Counted from the stretch's first letter, positions 1 through 6,990 are shown. The stretch is DNA of 12,724 nucleotides from Pseudomonadota bacterium (GCA_023430315.1 JAEZAW010000253.1:1-12724); one strand, 5' to 3'. A program made the numbers and translations. The notes: a model not told the origin generated them from the sequence alone.

Positions 1-404
1 TGCGGGATGACGGCCTCGACGTGCTGGTGAGTATGCTCCAGTCCGACGAGGCCATTCGCCTCGGCCTCGCCTGGGAGGCGAACGTGGCGGCCGATGCCGG
101 CCTCGTCTTCCACAATTTGCCGACCGGCGATTTCGGCGTGCCCTCTTCCTTCGAGACCGCCGGCGCGCTGATTGCCGCAGTCGCGACGGAGTTTGAGGCC
201 GGCCGCGCCGTCGGCGTTCACTGCTTTGCCGGCCGCGGCCGCTCCCCGCTGTTCGCGTGCGGCGTCCTCGTGCACCTCGGTGTCGAGCCGGACGCGGCGA
301 TCACGGCTGTATCCCAAGCGCGCGGGCGGCGCGTGCCCGAGACGGACGACCAGCACCGCTGGATCCACGACTTCGCGGCATGGCGGCGCGGTGCGGCATC
401 CTGA
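1..404 (+). CDS. Dual-specificity/tyrosine phosphatase-like protein, 5' end cut by window edge
   Basis: This is the C-terminal part of a cysteine-dependent protein phosphatase of the compact dual-specificity (DSP) fold. The reading frame is open back to base 3 with residues RDDGLD before the first possible GTG at 21, so the gene almost certainly starts outside the window. The signature loop HCFAGRGRSP (C-X5-R, with the nucleophilic Cys at bases 222-224 and the Arg at 240-242) is intact. An Asp in 'PTGDFGVP' (bases 129-131) sits about 30 residues upstream, where the general acid of these enzymes lies. By family knowledge it should remove phosphate from Tyr or Ser/Thr residues, or from another small phosphorylated substrate; the target is unknown. 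It lies 325 bp upstream of rpoH on the same strand, a gap too large to assume co-transcription. No signal peptide or membrane segment is visible in the part present. Confidence 0.75.
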   Translation, partial: RDDGLDVLVSMLQSDEAIRLGLAWEANVAADAGLVFHNLPTGDFGVPSSFETAGALIAAVATEFEAGRAVGVHCFAGRGRSPLFACGVLVHLGVEPDAAITAVSQARGRRVPETDDQHRWIHDFAAWRRGAAS

Positions 405-729
405 GTGAACCGACGCGCGCAAGGCGGACAAAAAGCACATAATAAACAAGACGAATTGCGAGCCCGGCGGCGACGGATTGGCAGCTGCCTGTGCGTTCTA
501 ATTCGCGTGCGGGCGGGCAATCACGGGCCCTCAATACCTCGTGATGAACGCGTCTCAGTACTAGAGCGCGTCGCGCATCAGGCGTACTGTGCCCGCAACT
601 TGATGAGCCTTATCCGCGCTGTGGACGACTGAAGCACAAGGTGTGCTGAAATCCCCCGCGGAAACTATCCGCGCCATTGGGCATTCAGTAGGAAGTGGCC
701 CCGCGTGGCGCGTAGAGAGGGAAACAGCT
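405..729 (+). other. rpoH upstream/leader region, no gene, several small inverted repeats
   Basis: This stretch holds no convincing gene; the open frames in it have no family resemblance. It is likely to contain the rpoH promoter and leader, but I could not place a credible -35/-10 pair or an RpoH-type heat-shock promoter by eye. Visible structures are a 10-bp perfect palindrome GGCAGCTGCC (480-489), a 24-bp quasi-palindrome (548-571) with an AGTACT core and ACGCG/CGCGT ends, a 5-bp hairpin gcaca/tgtgc (634-646) and a 6-bp hairpin CGCGGA/TCCGCG with a 5-nt loop (657-673). An AT-rich patch in otherwise GC-rich DNA lies at 430-455. The last two hairpins would fall in the rpoH mRNA leader if transcription starts upstream of 630. 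Confidence 0.5.
716..722 (+). promoter_or_regulatory. Ribosome binding site of rpoH
   Basis: AGAGGGA, 7 nt before the ATG at 730. It supports that start over the in-frame GTG at 643, which has no comparable Shine-Dalgarno sequence. Confidence 0.65.
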
Positions 730-1620
730 ATGGCGACCAAAGCACTTCCGGTCGTAGCTTCGGGCTCGGCCGGCCTATCCCGCTACCTCGAGGAAATTCG
801 TCGGTTCCCGATGCTGGAGCCGAACGAAGAGTACATGCTCGCCAAGCGTTGGCAGCAGCATGAGGACACCGAGGCAGCGCACAAGCTCGTGACGTCGCAC
901 CTGCGTCTCGTCGGCCGCATTGCCATGGGTTATCGCGGCTATGGCCTGCCCATGGGCGAGGTCATCTCCGAGGGCAACGTCGGCCTCATGCAGGCCGTGA
1001 AGCGCTTCGATCCCGACAAGGGCTTCCGTCTGGCGACCTATGCCATGTGGTGGATCCGCGCCTCGATCCAGGAGTACATCCTGCGCTCGTGGAGCCTCGT
1101 GAAGATGGGCACGACCGCCTCGCAAAAGAAGCTCTTCTTCAATCTGCGTCGCGTGAAGGGCCAGATCCAGGCCATCGAGGAAGGTGAGCTGCGACCAGAT
1201 CAAGTCAAGCAGATCGCGACCAAGCTCGGCGTGAGCGAGGAGGACGTGATTTCCATGAACCGGCGGCTCGGCGGCGATGCGTCGCTGAATGCGCCAGTAC
1301 GTGCCGACTCGGAGTCGGGTGAGTGGCAGGATTGGCTCGTCGACGAGACGCCGGATCAGGAGGAGCAGCTCGCCGAGAGCGAGGAGCTCGCCATGCGCCG
1401 CGGCCTGCTCGGCAACGCGCTCAATACGCTGACCGATCGCGAGCGCCAGATCTTCGAGGCCCGCCGTCTGCGCGATGAGCCGGCAACGCTCGAGGACCTC
1501 TCGGTCGAGTTCGGCGTGTCGCGTGAGCGCATTCGCCAGATCGAGGTGCGCGCCTTCGAGAAGGTCCAGCGGGCCGTACAGAAGGCCAATGCCAAGATCG
1601 AGGCCGGCGCTGAAGCCTGA
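730..1620 (+). CDS. rpoH: RNA polymerase sigma factor RpoH (sigma-32, heat shock)
   Basis: Alternative sigma factor that directs RNA polymerase to heat-shock promoters; 296 aa, normal for the alphaproteobacterial family. The N-terminus MATKALPVV leads into region 1.2 (RYLEEIRRFPMLEPNEEYML, residues 18-37). Region 2 follows, with EGNVGLMQAVKRFDP and the -10-binding helix ATYAMWWIRASIQEYILRSW (residues 102-121). The RpoH-specific box QKKLFFNLR is at 132-140, and region 4.2 has a helix-turn-helix TLEDLSVEFGVSRERIRQIE (253-272). The frame is open back to a GTG at 643, but I chose the ATG at 730: it has a purine-rich ribosome site AGAGGGA (716-722) 7 nt upstream, and known RpoH proteins begin at this point. 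The 29 extra residues resemble nothing in the family. The gene is monocistronic here, ended by the hairpin at 1644-1672, and convergent with the monooxygenase operon. Confidence 0.97.
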   Translation: MATKALPVVASGSAGLSRYLEEIRRFPMLEPNEEYMLAKRWQQHEDTEAAHKLVTSHLRLVGRIAMGYRGYGLPMGEVISEGNVGLMQAVKRFDPDKGFRLATYAMWWIRASIQEYILRSWSLVKMGTTASQKKLFFNLRRVKGQIQAIEEGELRPDQVKQIATKLGVSEEDVISMNRRLGGDASLNAPVRADSESGEWQDWLVDETPDQEEQLAESEELAMRRGLLGNALNTLTDRERQIFEARRLRDEPATLEDLSVEFGVSRERIRQIEVRAFEKVQRAVQKANAKIEAGAEA

Positions 1621-1643
1621 ACCTTGCTGAATCATGAGCTGAT

Positions 1644-1679
1644 CGGGCGTCTCTGGAAACCAGAGGCGCCCGTTTCATT
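1644..1679 (+). terminator. Hairpin terminator after rpoH, probably shared with the convergent operon
   Basis: A 13-bp stem (1644-1656 with 1660-1672, one G-T wobble) with an AAA loop is followed on the + strand by the T-rich run TTTCATTT. It begins 24 bp after the rpoH stop and 17 bp beyond the stop of the monooxygenase gene on the opposite strand. It is a good intrinsic terminator for rpoH. The same stem could stop - strand transcription, although no T tract follows it in that direction. Confidence 0.85.
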
Positions 1680-1688
1680 TGGTATCGA

Positions 1689-3329
1689 TCAAGTGAGATC
1701 GATTTCCTTGTAGCCGCCGGCGGCGACGGCATCGCACCAGGCGCGATAGGCGATCGCGCTGCCACTGTAGCGGGAGAGCGTGCGGACCTGCTTGCCATCG
1801 ACGTTCGAGTTGATGCCGGTCATCCAGGAATCGACCTCGTTCGTGAGGAGGCCTGCACCGGCAGCGCGAACGTTCTCGGTCCATGCTTCGACGGATTCGG
1901 GCCGCGCGTCGGCCCGGCTGAGCTTGTGCTCGCCCATGTACTCGATCAGGTCCGCCACCCACTCGACATTGTATTCGATGCTGCGCGGGATGTTCCCGAG
2001 CGCCGTATGGGGGCCGACGACCATGAACATGTTCGGGAAGCCTTCCACCTGGACGCCGACGAACGTCCTCGGTCCGCCCTTCCAGGCGTCCTTGAGCGTC
2101 TGGCCGTCGGTGCCGCGAATATCGATGCGATGGAAGCTGCCGGTGATGGCGTCGAACCCGGTCGCGTAGATGATCATGTCGAATTCGTATTCGGCATCGC
2201 TCGTCTTGATGCCCTTCGGCGTGATCCGCTCGATCGGCGTTTCCTTGATGTCGACGAGCTTCACGTTCGGCTGATTGTAGACCTCGTAGTACTTCGTCTC
2301 GAGCGGGACGCGGCGCGTGCCAAAGCCATGGTTCTTCGGGATCAGCTTCTCGGCGACGGCCTGGTCCTTCACGCGCTCGCGGATCTTCCGCGCGACGAAA
2401 TCCGAGATGAGCGCGTTCGCCTCGCGGTTCGTCAGGATATCCTTGAAGTTCCCCTGCCAGATGCCGAAGCCCGGCGAAGCATAGAGATGCTCGAAGAAGG
2501 CCTCGCGTTCCTCGGGCGTCACCTCGAACGTGCCGCGAGGATCGATCGTGTGGACGAAACAGGCGTGCGTTTCCTTGCAGCGCGCGAAGATCTCGTCGTA
2601 ACGCTTCTTGATCCCCTCCATCGTCGTTTTGTCGATCTTGCTGTTGTGGAGCGGTGCACACCAATTGGGCGTGCGCTGGAAGATCGTGAGATGGCCAACG
2701 GTCTTTGCCACTTCCTGAATGGTCTGGACGCCCGTCGCGCCCGTGCCGATGACCGCGACACGCTTGCCTTCGAAGCTGACGGGCGTATGCGGCCACGTCG
2801 CCGTGTGAAAGGCCTCACCCTTGAAAGTCTCGACGCCTTCGATGCGCGGCATCGTCGGCGTCGAGAGGGGACCGATAGCGGTGATCAGGAAACGCGTCGT
2901 GTGCCGGCTGCCATCCTCGAGCGTGATCTCCCAGTTCCGCGTGGCTTCCTTGAAATGGGCAGCGACGACGCGGCTCTTGAACTGGATGTCGCGGCGCAAG
3001 TCGAACTTGTCGGCAACGTAGTTGAGGTAACGCAACGTCTCGGGCTGCGGAGAGAAGTGCTCCGTCCAGTCCCACTCCTGCAGCAGCTCCTTGGAAAAGG
3101 AATAGCCGTAGGACCAGCTCTCGGAGTCGAAGCGCGCACCTGGATAGCGGTTCCAGTACCAGGTGCCGCCGACGCCGGTCCCGCGCTCGAAGACCTTCAC
3201 CTTGAGTCCGAGCTCGCGCAGCTTGAGAAGCTGGTAGAGGCCGGAGATGCCAGCGCCGATGATGACGGCATCGAAGTCGAGCGCCGCCATTGTGCGCGGG
3301 GCGGCGTCAGTCATCTCCACGGCAGCCAC
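1689..3329 (-). CDS. Type I Baeyer-Villiger monooxygenase (FAD/NADPH, cyclohexanone monooxygenase-like)
   Basis: Inserts one oxygen atom from O2 next to a carbonyl, turning a ketone into an ester or lactone with NADPH and FAD; soluble. 546 aa, the usual length for single-domain type I enzymes. The FAD Rossmann motif GAGISG is at residues 25-30. It is followed by the GGTWYWNRYPGARFDSES block (54-71) that is very typical of cyclohexanone monooxygenase-like proteins. The type I fingerprint FxGxxxHTxxWP is exact at 169-180 (FKGEAFHTATWP). The NADPH Rossmann motif GTGATG is at 195-200, and RRVPLETKYYE and YATGF follow in the C-terminal half. I chose the GTG at 3329 because GGAGG lies 8 nt upstream; ATGs at codons 6 and 14 also fit. 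It is the last gene of the four-gene operon, 73 bp after the decarboxylase beta gene. The substrate cannot be read from sequence; cyclic, terpenoid, linear and aryl ketones are all possible. Confidence 0.92.
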   Translation of the reverse strand: MAAVEMTDAAPRTMAALDFDAVIIGAGISGLYQLLKLRELGLKVKVFERGTGVGGTWYWNRYPGARFDSESWSYGYSFSKELLQEWDWTEHFSPQPETLRYLNYVADKFDLRRDIQFKSRVVAAHFKEATRNWEITLEDGSRHTTRFLITAIGPLSTPTMPRIEGVETFKGEAFHTATWPHTPVSFEGKRVAVIGTGATGVQTIQEVAKTVGHLTIFQRTPNWCAPLHNSKIDKTTMEGIKKRYDEIFARCKETHACFVHTIDPRGTFEVTPEEREAFFEHLYASPGFGIWQGNFKDILTNREANALISDFVARKIRERVKDQAVAEKLIPKNHGFGTRRVPLETKYYEVYNQPNVKLVDIKETPIERITPKGIKTSDAEYEFDMIIYATGFDAITGSFHRIDIRGTDGQTLKDAWKGGPRTFVGVQVEGFPNMFMVVGPHTALGNIPRSIEYNVEWVADLIEYMGEHKLSRADARPESVEAWTENVRAAGAGLLTNEVDSWMTGINSNVDGKQVRTLSRYSGSAIAYRAWCDAVAAGGYKEIDLT

Positions 3330-3337
3330 TTGTGCAA

Positions 3338-3342
3338 CCTCC
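3338..3342 (-). promoter_or_regulatory. Ribosome binding site of the Baeyer-Villiger monooxygenase gene
   Basis: GGAGG on the - strand, 8 nt before the GTG at 3329. It favours this GTG over the internal ATG codons. Confidence 0.7.
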
Positions 3343-3402
3343 AGCTCAGCTCATTTCCTCATTCAAGGCCCTTTCCAGGCTCTTGGTCTTGTTGCTGTGC
3401 AA

Positions 3403-4014
3403 TCAGGGCTTCTCGACCCCGATCGACACGCGGAAGCGGTGGGCGATGGCCGCGCCATCCTTGATCGGAAGCGCCCAGGGATCTTCGGTGATCGCGATCT
3501 TGGCGACGGCGAACGTCGGCCCCGGCGTCTTGAACATCAGCTCGGCGAGCGCGCCGACTTGCGACTCCTCGGTCACGAGCAGCGTCTTCGCGATGCCGAA
3601 ACCCTCGGCGACCTTGCACATATCCGTCCGCGCGCCCGTGAGGCCGTTCTGGCGGCCCGTCTCGCCGAAATGCTCGTTGTCGAGCACGAGAATGCCGAGG
3701 TTCTTCGGCGCCTGATCGGCGACGACGCCGAGCGAGCCGATACCCATCATCATCTCGCCGTCGCCGGTAATGGCGAGCACGCGGCGATCCGGCTGCGCGA
3801 GCGCGATGCCGAGCGCCGTGGATACGGCGAGGCCCATGCCGCCCCAGGAGTAGAGGTACTCCGGCTGATCGCCGGCGGCCGAGATGTCCCACGTCGGACT
3901 GCCGAGGCCCGGCACGACAAGCGCATTACCACGGTGCTTGAGCAACTCGGCAACGAACGGGCGCCGCTTGATCTTGTTGGGTGCGGGGCTTGCGGGTTTG
4001 GTGGTCGAGGTCAT
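3403..4014 (-). CDS. Thiamine-diphosphate-dependent decarboxylase, beta (TPP-binding) subunit; sulfopyruvate/phosphonopyruvate decarboxylase-like
   Basis: 203 aa, matching the C-terminal (pyrophosphate-binding) half of TPP decarboxylases. The cofactor motif runs from GDGEMMMG (GDG at residues 84-86) to LDNEHFGETG (Asn 113), the classic GDG-X(~25)-N pattern. The segment SWGGMGLAVSTALGIALAQP (56-75) is the usual helix before it. It resembles ComE and the C-terminal part of phosphonopyruvate decarboxylase. Family members decarboxylate a 2-oxo acid bearing an acidic group, but the true substrate here is unknown. The frame stays open upstream to 4368, inside the neighbouring gene. The real start is the ATG at 4014, 14 bp after the alpha gene stop, with AAGGGG overlapping that stop. 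It presumably forms a heteromer with the alpha subunit, as split decarboxylases do. Confidence 0.85.
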   Translation of the reverse strand: MTSTTKPASPAPNKIKRRPFVAELLKHRGNALVVPGLGSPTWDISAAGDQPEYLYSWGGMGLAVSTALGIALAQPDRRVLAITGDGEMMMGIGSLGVVADQAPKNLGILVLDNEHFGETGRQNGLTGARTDMCKVAEGFGIAKTLLVTEESQVGALAELMFKTPGPTFAVAKIAITEDPWALPIKDGAAIAHRFRVSIGVEKP

Positions 4015-4028
4015 GTGTCTGAAGCCCC

Positions 4029-4556
4029 TTACTTCTGTCCGAAGCCCTTCGCACCGATCACGCGCTGGCTCACCAGCACGGCGGCAGAGAGGCGGCCATT
4101 GAAGGCGATGTCGGCCGCTGCGGCGAACGTCTCGCCAATCTCCTTTGGATGCTCGACGGGAAAACAGCGCACGCCAACGGCTTCGAGCACGGTGCGCGTC
4201 GCTGTTCCCATAGGCACCTGCCAGGGATTGAATTCGCCCCACTGGCCGCGCATGGTCACGAGGATCAAGCACGGCGCGCGCATGGTCACGGGAATGCCGA
4301 GCGCATTGATGCAGTTGCCGACGCCCGAGGACTGCATGGCAATCATCGCGCGCTTGCCGCCGAGCCACTGGCCCGTGGCGACACCGATGCCTTCCTCCTC
4401 GGTGGAGAGCGTCACGAGCCGCATGTCCTTATCGGCAACGACCATGTTGAGGAGCTGCGTGAGCCCGCCGTCGGGGATCGTGGCGACGGTCTGAATGTCG
4501 CGCGCCTTCATCTCGGCGAAGACGTCGTGCGACCAATGGCGCGTCTGTGTAGCCAT
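4029..4556 (-). CDS. Thiamine-diphosphate-dependent decarboxylase, alpha (PYR-domain) subunit; sulfopyruvate decarboxylase-like
   Basis: 175 aa, the pyrimidine-binding half of a split TPP enzyme, similar to ComD. The segment LSTEEEGIGVATGQWLGGK (50-68) carries the conserved Glu cluster (53-55) that activates the aminopyrimidine of TPP. MQSSGVGNCINALG (74-87) and the conserved loop TMRGQWGEFNPWQ (101-113) follow; this last segment is characteristic of the sulfopyruvate/phosphonopyruvate decarboxylase branch. The active site should form at the interface with the beta subunit encoded directly downstream. An open frame continues upstream to 4670, but those extra residues overlap the monooxygenase gene. 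The ATG at 4556, preceded by AGGAAA, gives the family start (MATQTRHWSHDVF). The gene begins 37 bp after the LLM monooxygenase stop. Confidence 0.86.
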   Translation of the reverse strand: MATQTRHWSHDVFAEMKARDIQTVATIPDGGLTQLLNMVVADKDMRLVTLSTEEEGIGVATGQWLGGKRAMIAMQSSGVGNCINALGIPVTMRAPCLILVTMRGQWGEFNPWQVPMGTATRTVLEAVGVRCFPVEHPKEIGETFAAAADIAFNGRLSAAVLVSQRVIGAKGFGQK

Positions 4557-4593
4557 GAGTTTCCTGGTGCCTGCGTGGATCGATTTTGCGTGA

Positions 4594-5808
4594 TCAGCCT
4601 TTGCCGTCGTCGCGGGCACCGGTGAGGCGCGTGCGATAACCTTCGGGCAGCGCCATGCCGCCATCGGCATAGGCCTTCTCGATAGCCTTGACGTTCGGCG
4701 CGAAGATCGTGCCGCGGTTCTCGCGGCACCAGTCGCGCGAGGCGATGACGGTGTCGAGCGAGCCCTGGAATTTCGGCATGACCCAGCGCGCGAAGAGTTC
4801 GAACGAGCGGAACGTATCCTCGCGGTTCGCCCATTCGTGCGCGCGGAACATGACGCCGCCGACGCCGCCCTTGCTGGCGTTGATCATGCGCTCGATACCC
4901 TTGGTGATGGTTTCGGGCGAGCCGACCAGCGTGTTGCCCGCCTTCACGCCCTCGCGCAGCGGATCCTGCGAGCGGCCCGGTGGGCGGCCAAGCGTCTCCT
5001 CGAAGTACGTCACGGTCTCCTGGCGCTCGCCATAGGCGACATCGCGTAGCGCGCGCTCGTCATCCTCGGCGCAGTGCATGTTGACGACGAGACGCCAATC
5101 CTTGCGGTCCATCGTCTTGCCGTGCTTGGCGGCCTCGTCCTCGGCAATCTTCCAGTGACCGGGAAGCGCCTCGACGCCACCCGGCAGTCCAGCACCGAGC
5201 GAGAGAACGCCGAGGCCATGCTTGCCCGCGACCTGCATGCCGGCCGGCGACTGCGTGCTCGCGACGGCAATGGGGAAGTACGGATCGGAGTACGGCGCAA
5301 GATGCAGGCGCGCCTCGCGCATCTCGAACCAGTCGGTCTTGATGGTGACAGGCTCCTCGCACTTCAGGAGCTGCATGATGGCATCGAGTGACTCGCCCAT
5401 GCGGCGGCGCTGGTCCTCGGCTTCAATGGCAAGCATGTAGGCGTCGGACGTGAGCGCACCCGGACCGCAGCCGAGCATGGCGCGGCCCTTGGTCATGTGG
5501 TCGAGCTGAACGAAGCGCTGGGCCACCATAAAGGGATGGTGGTAGGGGAGGCTGGTGACGCCGGAGCCGAGGCGGATGTTTTTCGTACGCTCGGCCGCCG
5601 CGGCAATGAACAGCTCGGGGCTCGCGATCAGCTCCCAGCCCGCGGAATGATGCTCGCCGATCCAGGCCTCGTCGTAGCCCAGCGCGTCGAGATGGCTGAT
5701 GAGGTCCATGTCGCGAGCCATGGCGAGCGTTGGATTGTCGCCGGCCCGGTGGAAGGGCGCCAGGAATATCCCGAAGATCAGGCCGCGGTGGGGCCTTCGT
5801 TGAACCAT
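4594..5808 (-). CDS. LLM-class (luciferase-like) flavin-dependent monooxygenase, limonene monooxygenase-like
   Basis: 404 aa TIM-barrel flavoprotein of the bacterial luciferase superfamily, which uses reduced FMN (F420 in some actinobacteria) delivered by a separate reductase to oxygenate a substrate. Family blocks in order: FGIFLAPFH (12-20), the strand/helix LGYDEAWIGEHHSAGWE (43-59), SPELFIAAAAERTKNIRLGSG (63-83), SLPYHHPFMVAQRFVQLDHM (86-105) and GRAMLGCGPGAL (108-119). The C-terminal half includes LVGSPETI and MFRAHEWAN. This resembles proteins annotated as limonene 1,2-monooxygenase or alkanal monooxygenase-like; the substrate is not predictable. The ATG at 5808 is preceded by a weak GGAAA site. 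It is the first gene of the four-gene operon. No dedicated flavin reductase is encoded in the window, so reduced flavin must come from elsewhere, or the enzyme may be of another LLM type. Confidence 0.9.
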   Translation of the reverse strand: MVQRRPHRGLIFGIFLAPFHRAGDNPTLAMARDMDLISHLDALGYDEAWIGEHHSAGWELIASPELFIAAAAERTKNIRLGSGVTSLPYHHPFMVAQRFVQLDHMTKGRAMLGCGPGALTSDAYMLAIEAEDQRRRMGESLDAIMQLLKCEEPVTIKTDWFEMREARLHLAPYSDPYFPIAVASTQSPAGMQVAGKHGLGVLSLGAGLPGGVEALPGHWKIAEDEAAKHGKTMDRKDWRLVVNMHCAEDDERALRDVAYGERQETVTYFEETLGRPPGRSQDPLREGVKAGNTLVGSPETITKGIERMINASKGGVGGVMFRAHEWANREDTFRSFELFARWVMPKFQGSLDTVIASRDWCRENRGTIFAPNVKAIEKAYADGGMALPEGYRTRLTGARDDGKG

Positions 5809-5855
5809 GGTCGCATTTCCCCGTGTCGTCGCCGGCCCGCGAGCCGCGCAGGAAG

Positions 5856-5885
5856 TTCATACGTGTCCGGATATGTTGCTCGCAA
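5856..5885 (-). promoter_or_regulatory. Candidate promoter of the monooxygenase/decarboxylase operon
   Basis: On the - strand TTGCGA (5885-5880) and TATGAA (5861-5856) are separated by 18 bp, giving a leader of about 40 nt to the ATG at 5808. Each box is only a partial match to the housekeeping consensus. An imperfect palindrome fills most of the spacer, listed separately. Confidence 0.35.
5861..5876. promoter_or_regulatory. Candidate operator: 16-bp imperfect palindrome centred on TCCGGA
   Basis: acgtgtccggatatgt reads the same on both strands except for two transition pairs (12 of 16 positions symmetric). It lies between the candidate -35 and -10 boxes, where a repressor would block polymerase. 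No regulator gene is adjacent, so its partner is unknown. Confidence 0.3.
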
Positions 5886-6004
5886 ACTAGCTGCCGGGAC
5901 CCGTAAATGCCAGAGCTCGACGCGAGCGGCTGGCGAAGGCCGGCCCGCGTCCAGTGCAGCGCTAAACACGAGAGTCTCGGCTATTAAAGCCCCGAATCCC
6001 CTTG

Positions 6005-6025
6005 CCCGTCCGTGCGAACGGCGGG
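6005..6025 (+). other. Hairpin with GCGA tetraloop upstream of yicC
   Basis: CCCG-T-CCGT pairs with ACGGCGGG around the loop GCGA, a GNRA-type tetraloop. This makes an 8-bp stem with one bulged T. It would lie in the yicC-gmk leader if the transcript starts upstream, 62 bp before the yicC ATG. No T tract follows, so it is not a standard terminator; its role is unknown. Confidence 0.4.
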
Positions 6026-6087
6026 ACAGATAACCTTCGCGCCGCCTCGCAACCCCGCAGCGACGCCACTCGAGAAGTGATCCCGCC

Positions 6088-6990
6088 ATGGCGAAGCAGG
6101 ACAAGCCCGTTCCCTCGATGACCGGCTTCGGCGCCGACGAAGGCCGCCATGGCGTGGTCTCCTGGCGCTGGGATATTCGCAGCGTCAATGGGAAGGGTCT
6201 CGACGTGCGCCTCAGGCTGGCGCCCGGCCACGAGGCGCTCGAGCCTCGCCTGCGCGAGCGGATCGCCGCGCGGCTCACGCGCGGCAACGTGTCTGTCGGC
6301 CTCAACGTCGCCCGTGACGGGGGCGGCACCGAGCTCAGCATCAACGAAGCGGCACTGGCCCAGGTCATGGCCATCGCGGAGCGATTGCGTGCACGGGGCA
6401 ACTTTGCGCCTCTGAGCGTCGAAGGCCTGCTCGGGCTGCGCGGCGTCATCGAGATCGGGGAGGGTGGGGAAGATCCGGAAACGATCGAGGCGCGCCATAC
6501 GGCCATGCTCACGAGCTTCGATCGCGCGCTCGATCAGCTCGTCGAGGCCCGCGCTGCCGAGGGGCGCCGCCTCGCACCGGTCATCGAGGAGCAACTCGCG
6601 TCCATCGCGTCACTGGTCGAGACCATAGCTGCCTCGCCGAGCCGCGCGCCCGAGGCCATACGGGCGCGACTCAAGGAGCAGATTGCGCGCCTCCTGGAAA
6701 CGGGCGTGCCCCTCGACGAACAACGCCTTCACCAGGAGGCGGCCTTGCTGGCTGTCAAAGCGGATGTCGATGAGGAGCTGCAGCGCCTGCGCGCCCATGT
6801 TGCGGCGGCGCGCGAGCTCATGGCCGGCGGCAAACCAGCGGGCCGGCGGCTCGATTTCCTGGCGCAGGAATTCAACCGCGAAGCGAACACCACCTGTTCC
6901 AAAGCGAACGACATCGACACCACGCGCGCCGGCCTTGCACTCAAAGCCGTGATCGAGCAGATGCGCGAGCAGATCCAGAACATCGAATAG
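6088..6990 (+). CDS. yicC: YicC family endoribonuclease
   Basis: 300 aa, the normal family length of about 290-300. The N-terminal hallmark SMTGFG is at residues 10-15, followed by WDIRSVNGKGLDVRLRLAP (the usual 'E-rSvNhRfLdi' block, about 28-46). The long helical middle is rich in Glu, Ala and Arg. The C-terminal DUF1732 signature FLAQEFNREANTTCSKANDI begins near residue 256, and the protein ends in EQMREQIQNIE. E. coli YicC is reported to be a ribonuclease linked to turnover of the small RNA RyhB; in this organism the RNA targets are unknown. The ATG at 6088 has GAGAAG about 9 nt upstream. gmk follows after 8 bp, an arrangement common in alphaproteobacteria, so the two are almost certainly co-transcribed. 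It is divergent from the monooxygenase operon, with 279 bp between starts. Confidence 0.95.
   Translation: MAKQDKPVPSMTGFGADEGRHGVVSWRWDIRSVNGKGLDVRLRLAPGHEALEPRLRERIAARLTRGNVSVGLNVARDGGGTELSINEAALAQVMAIAERLRARGNFAPLSVEGLLGLRGVIEIGEGGEDPETIEARHTAMLTSFDRALDQLVEARAAEGRRLAPVIEEQLASIASLVETIAASPSRAPEAIRARLKEQIARLLETGVPLDEQRLHQEAALLAVKADVDEELQRLRAHVAAARELMAGGKPAGRRLDFLAQEFNREANTTCSKANDIDTTRAGLALKAVIEQMREQIQNIE

Noticed and set aside
405..632. 75-codon open frame after the phosphatase gene
   Set aside because: No ribosome site, Arg-rich composition typical of a non-coding GC-rich frame, and no recognisable motif.
643..729. Longer rpoH start at the GTG at 643, adding 29 residues
   Set aside because: The added residues match nothing in the RpoH family, the GTG has no ribosome site, and the ATG at 730 has both a ribosome site and the family N-terminus.
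775..1635. 286-codon open frame on the - strand over rpoH
   Set aside because: Shadow of rpoH; low-complexity Leu/Glu/Arg/His content with no recognisable motif.
1926..3464. 512-codon open frame on the + strand
   Set aside because: It is antisense to the Baeyer-Villiger gene, whose motifs are exact. Long opposite-strand frames are expected in GC-rich coding DNA, and this one shows no domain.
3247..4494. 415-codon open frame on the + strand over the decarboxylase genes
   Set aside because: Antisense to two genes with intact TPP motifs; no family resemblance of its own.
3403..5808. Sulfonate use or coenzyme M synthesis (SsuD-like monooxygenase plus ComDE)
   Set aside because: Tempting from family names, but the LLM protein looks closer to limonene-type enzymes, and no flavin reductase, sulfonate transporter or other com genes are present.
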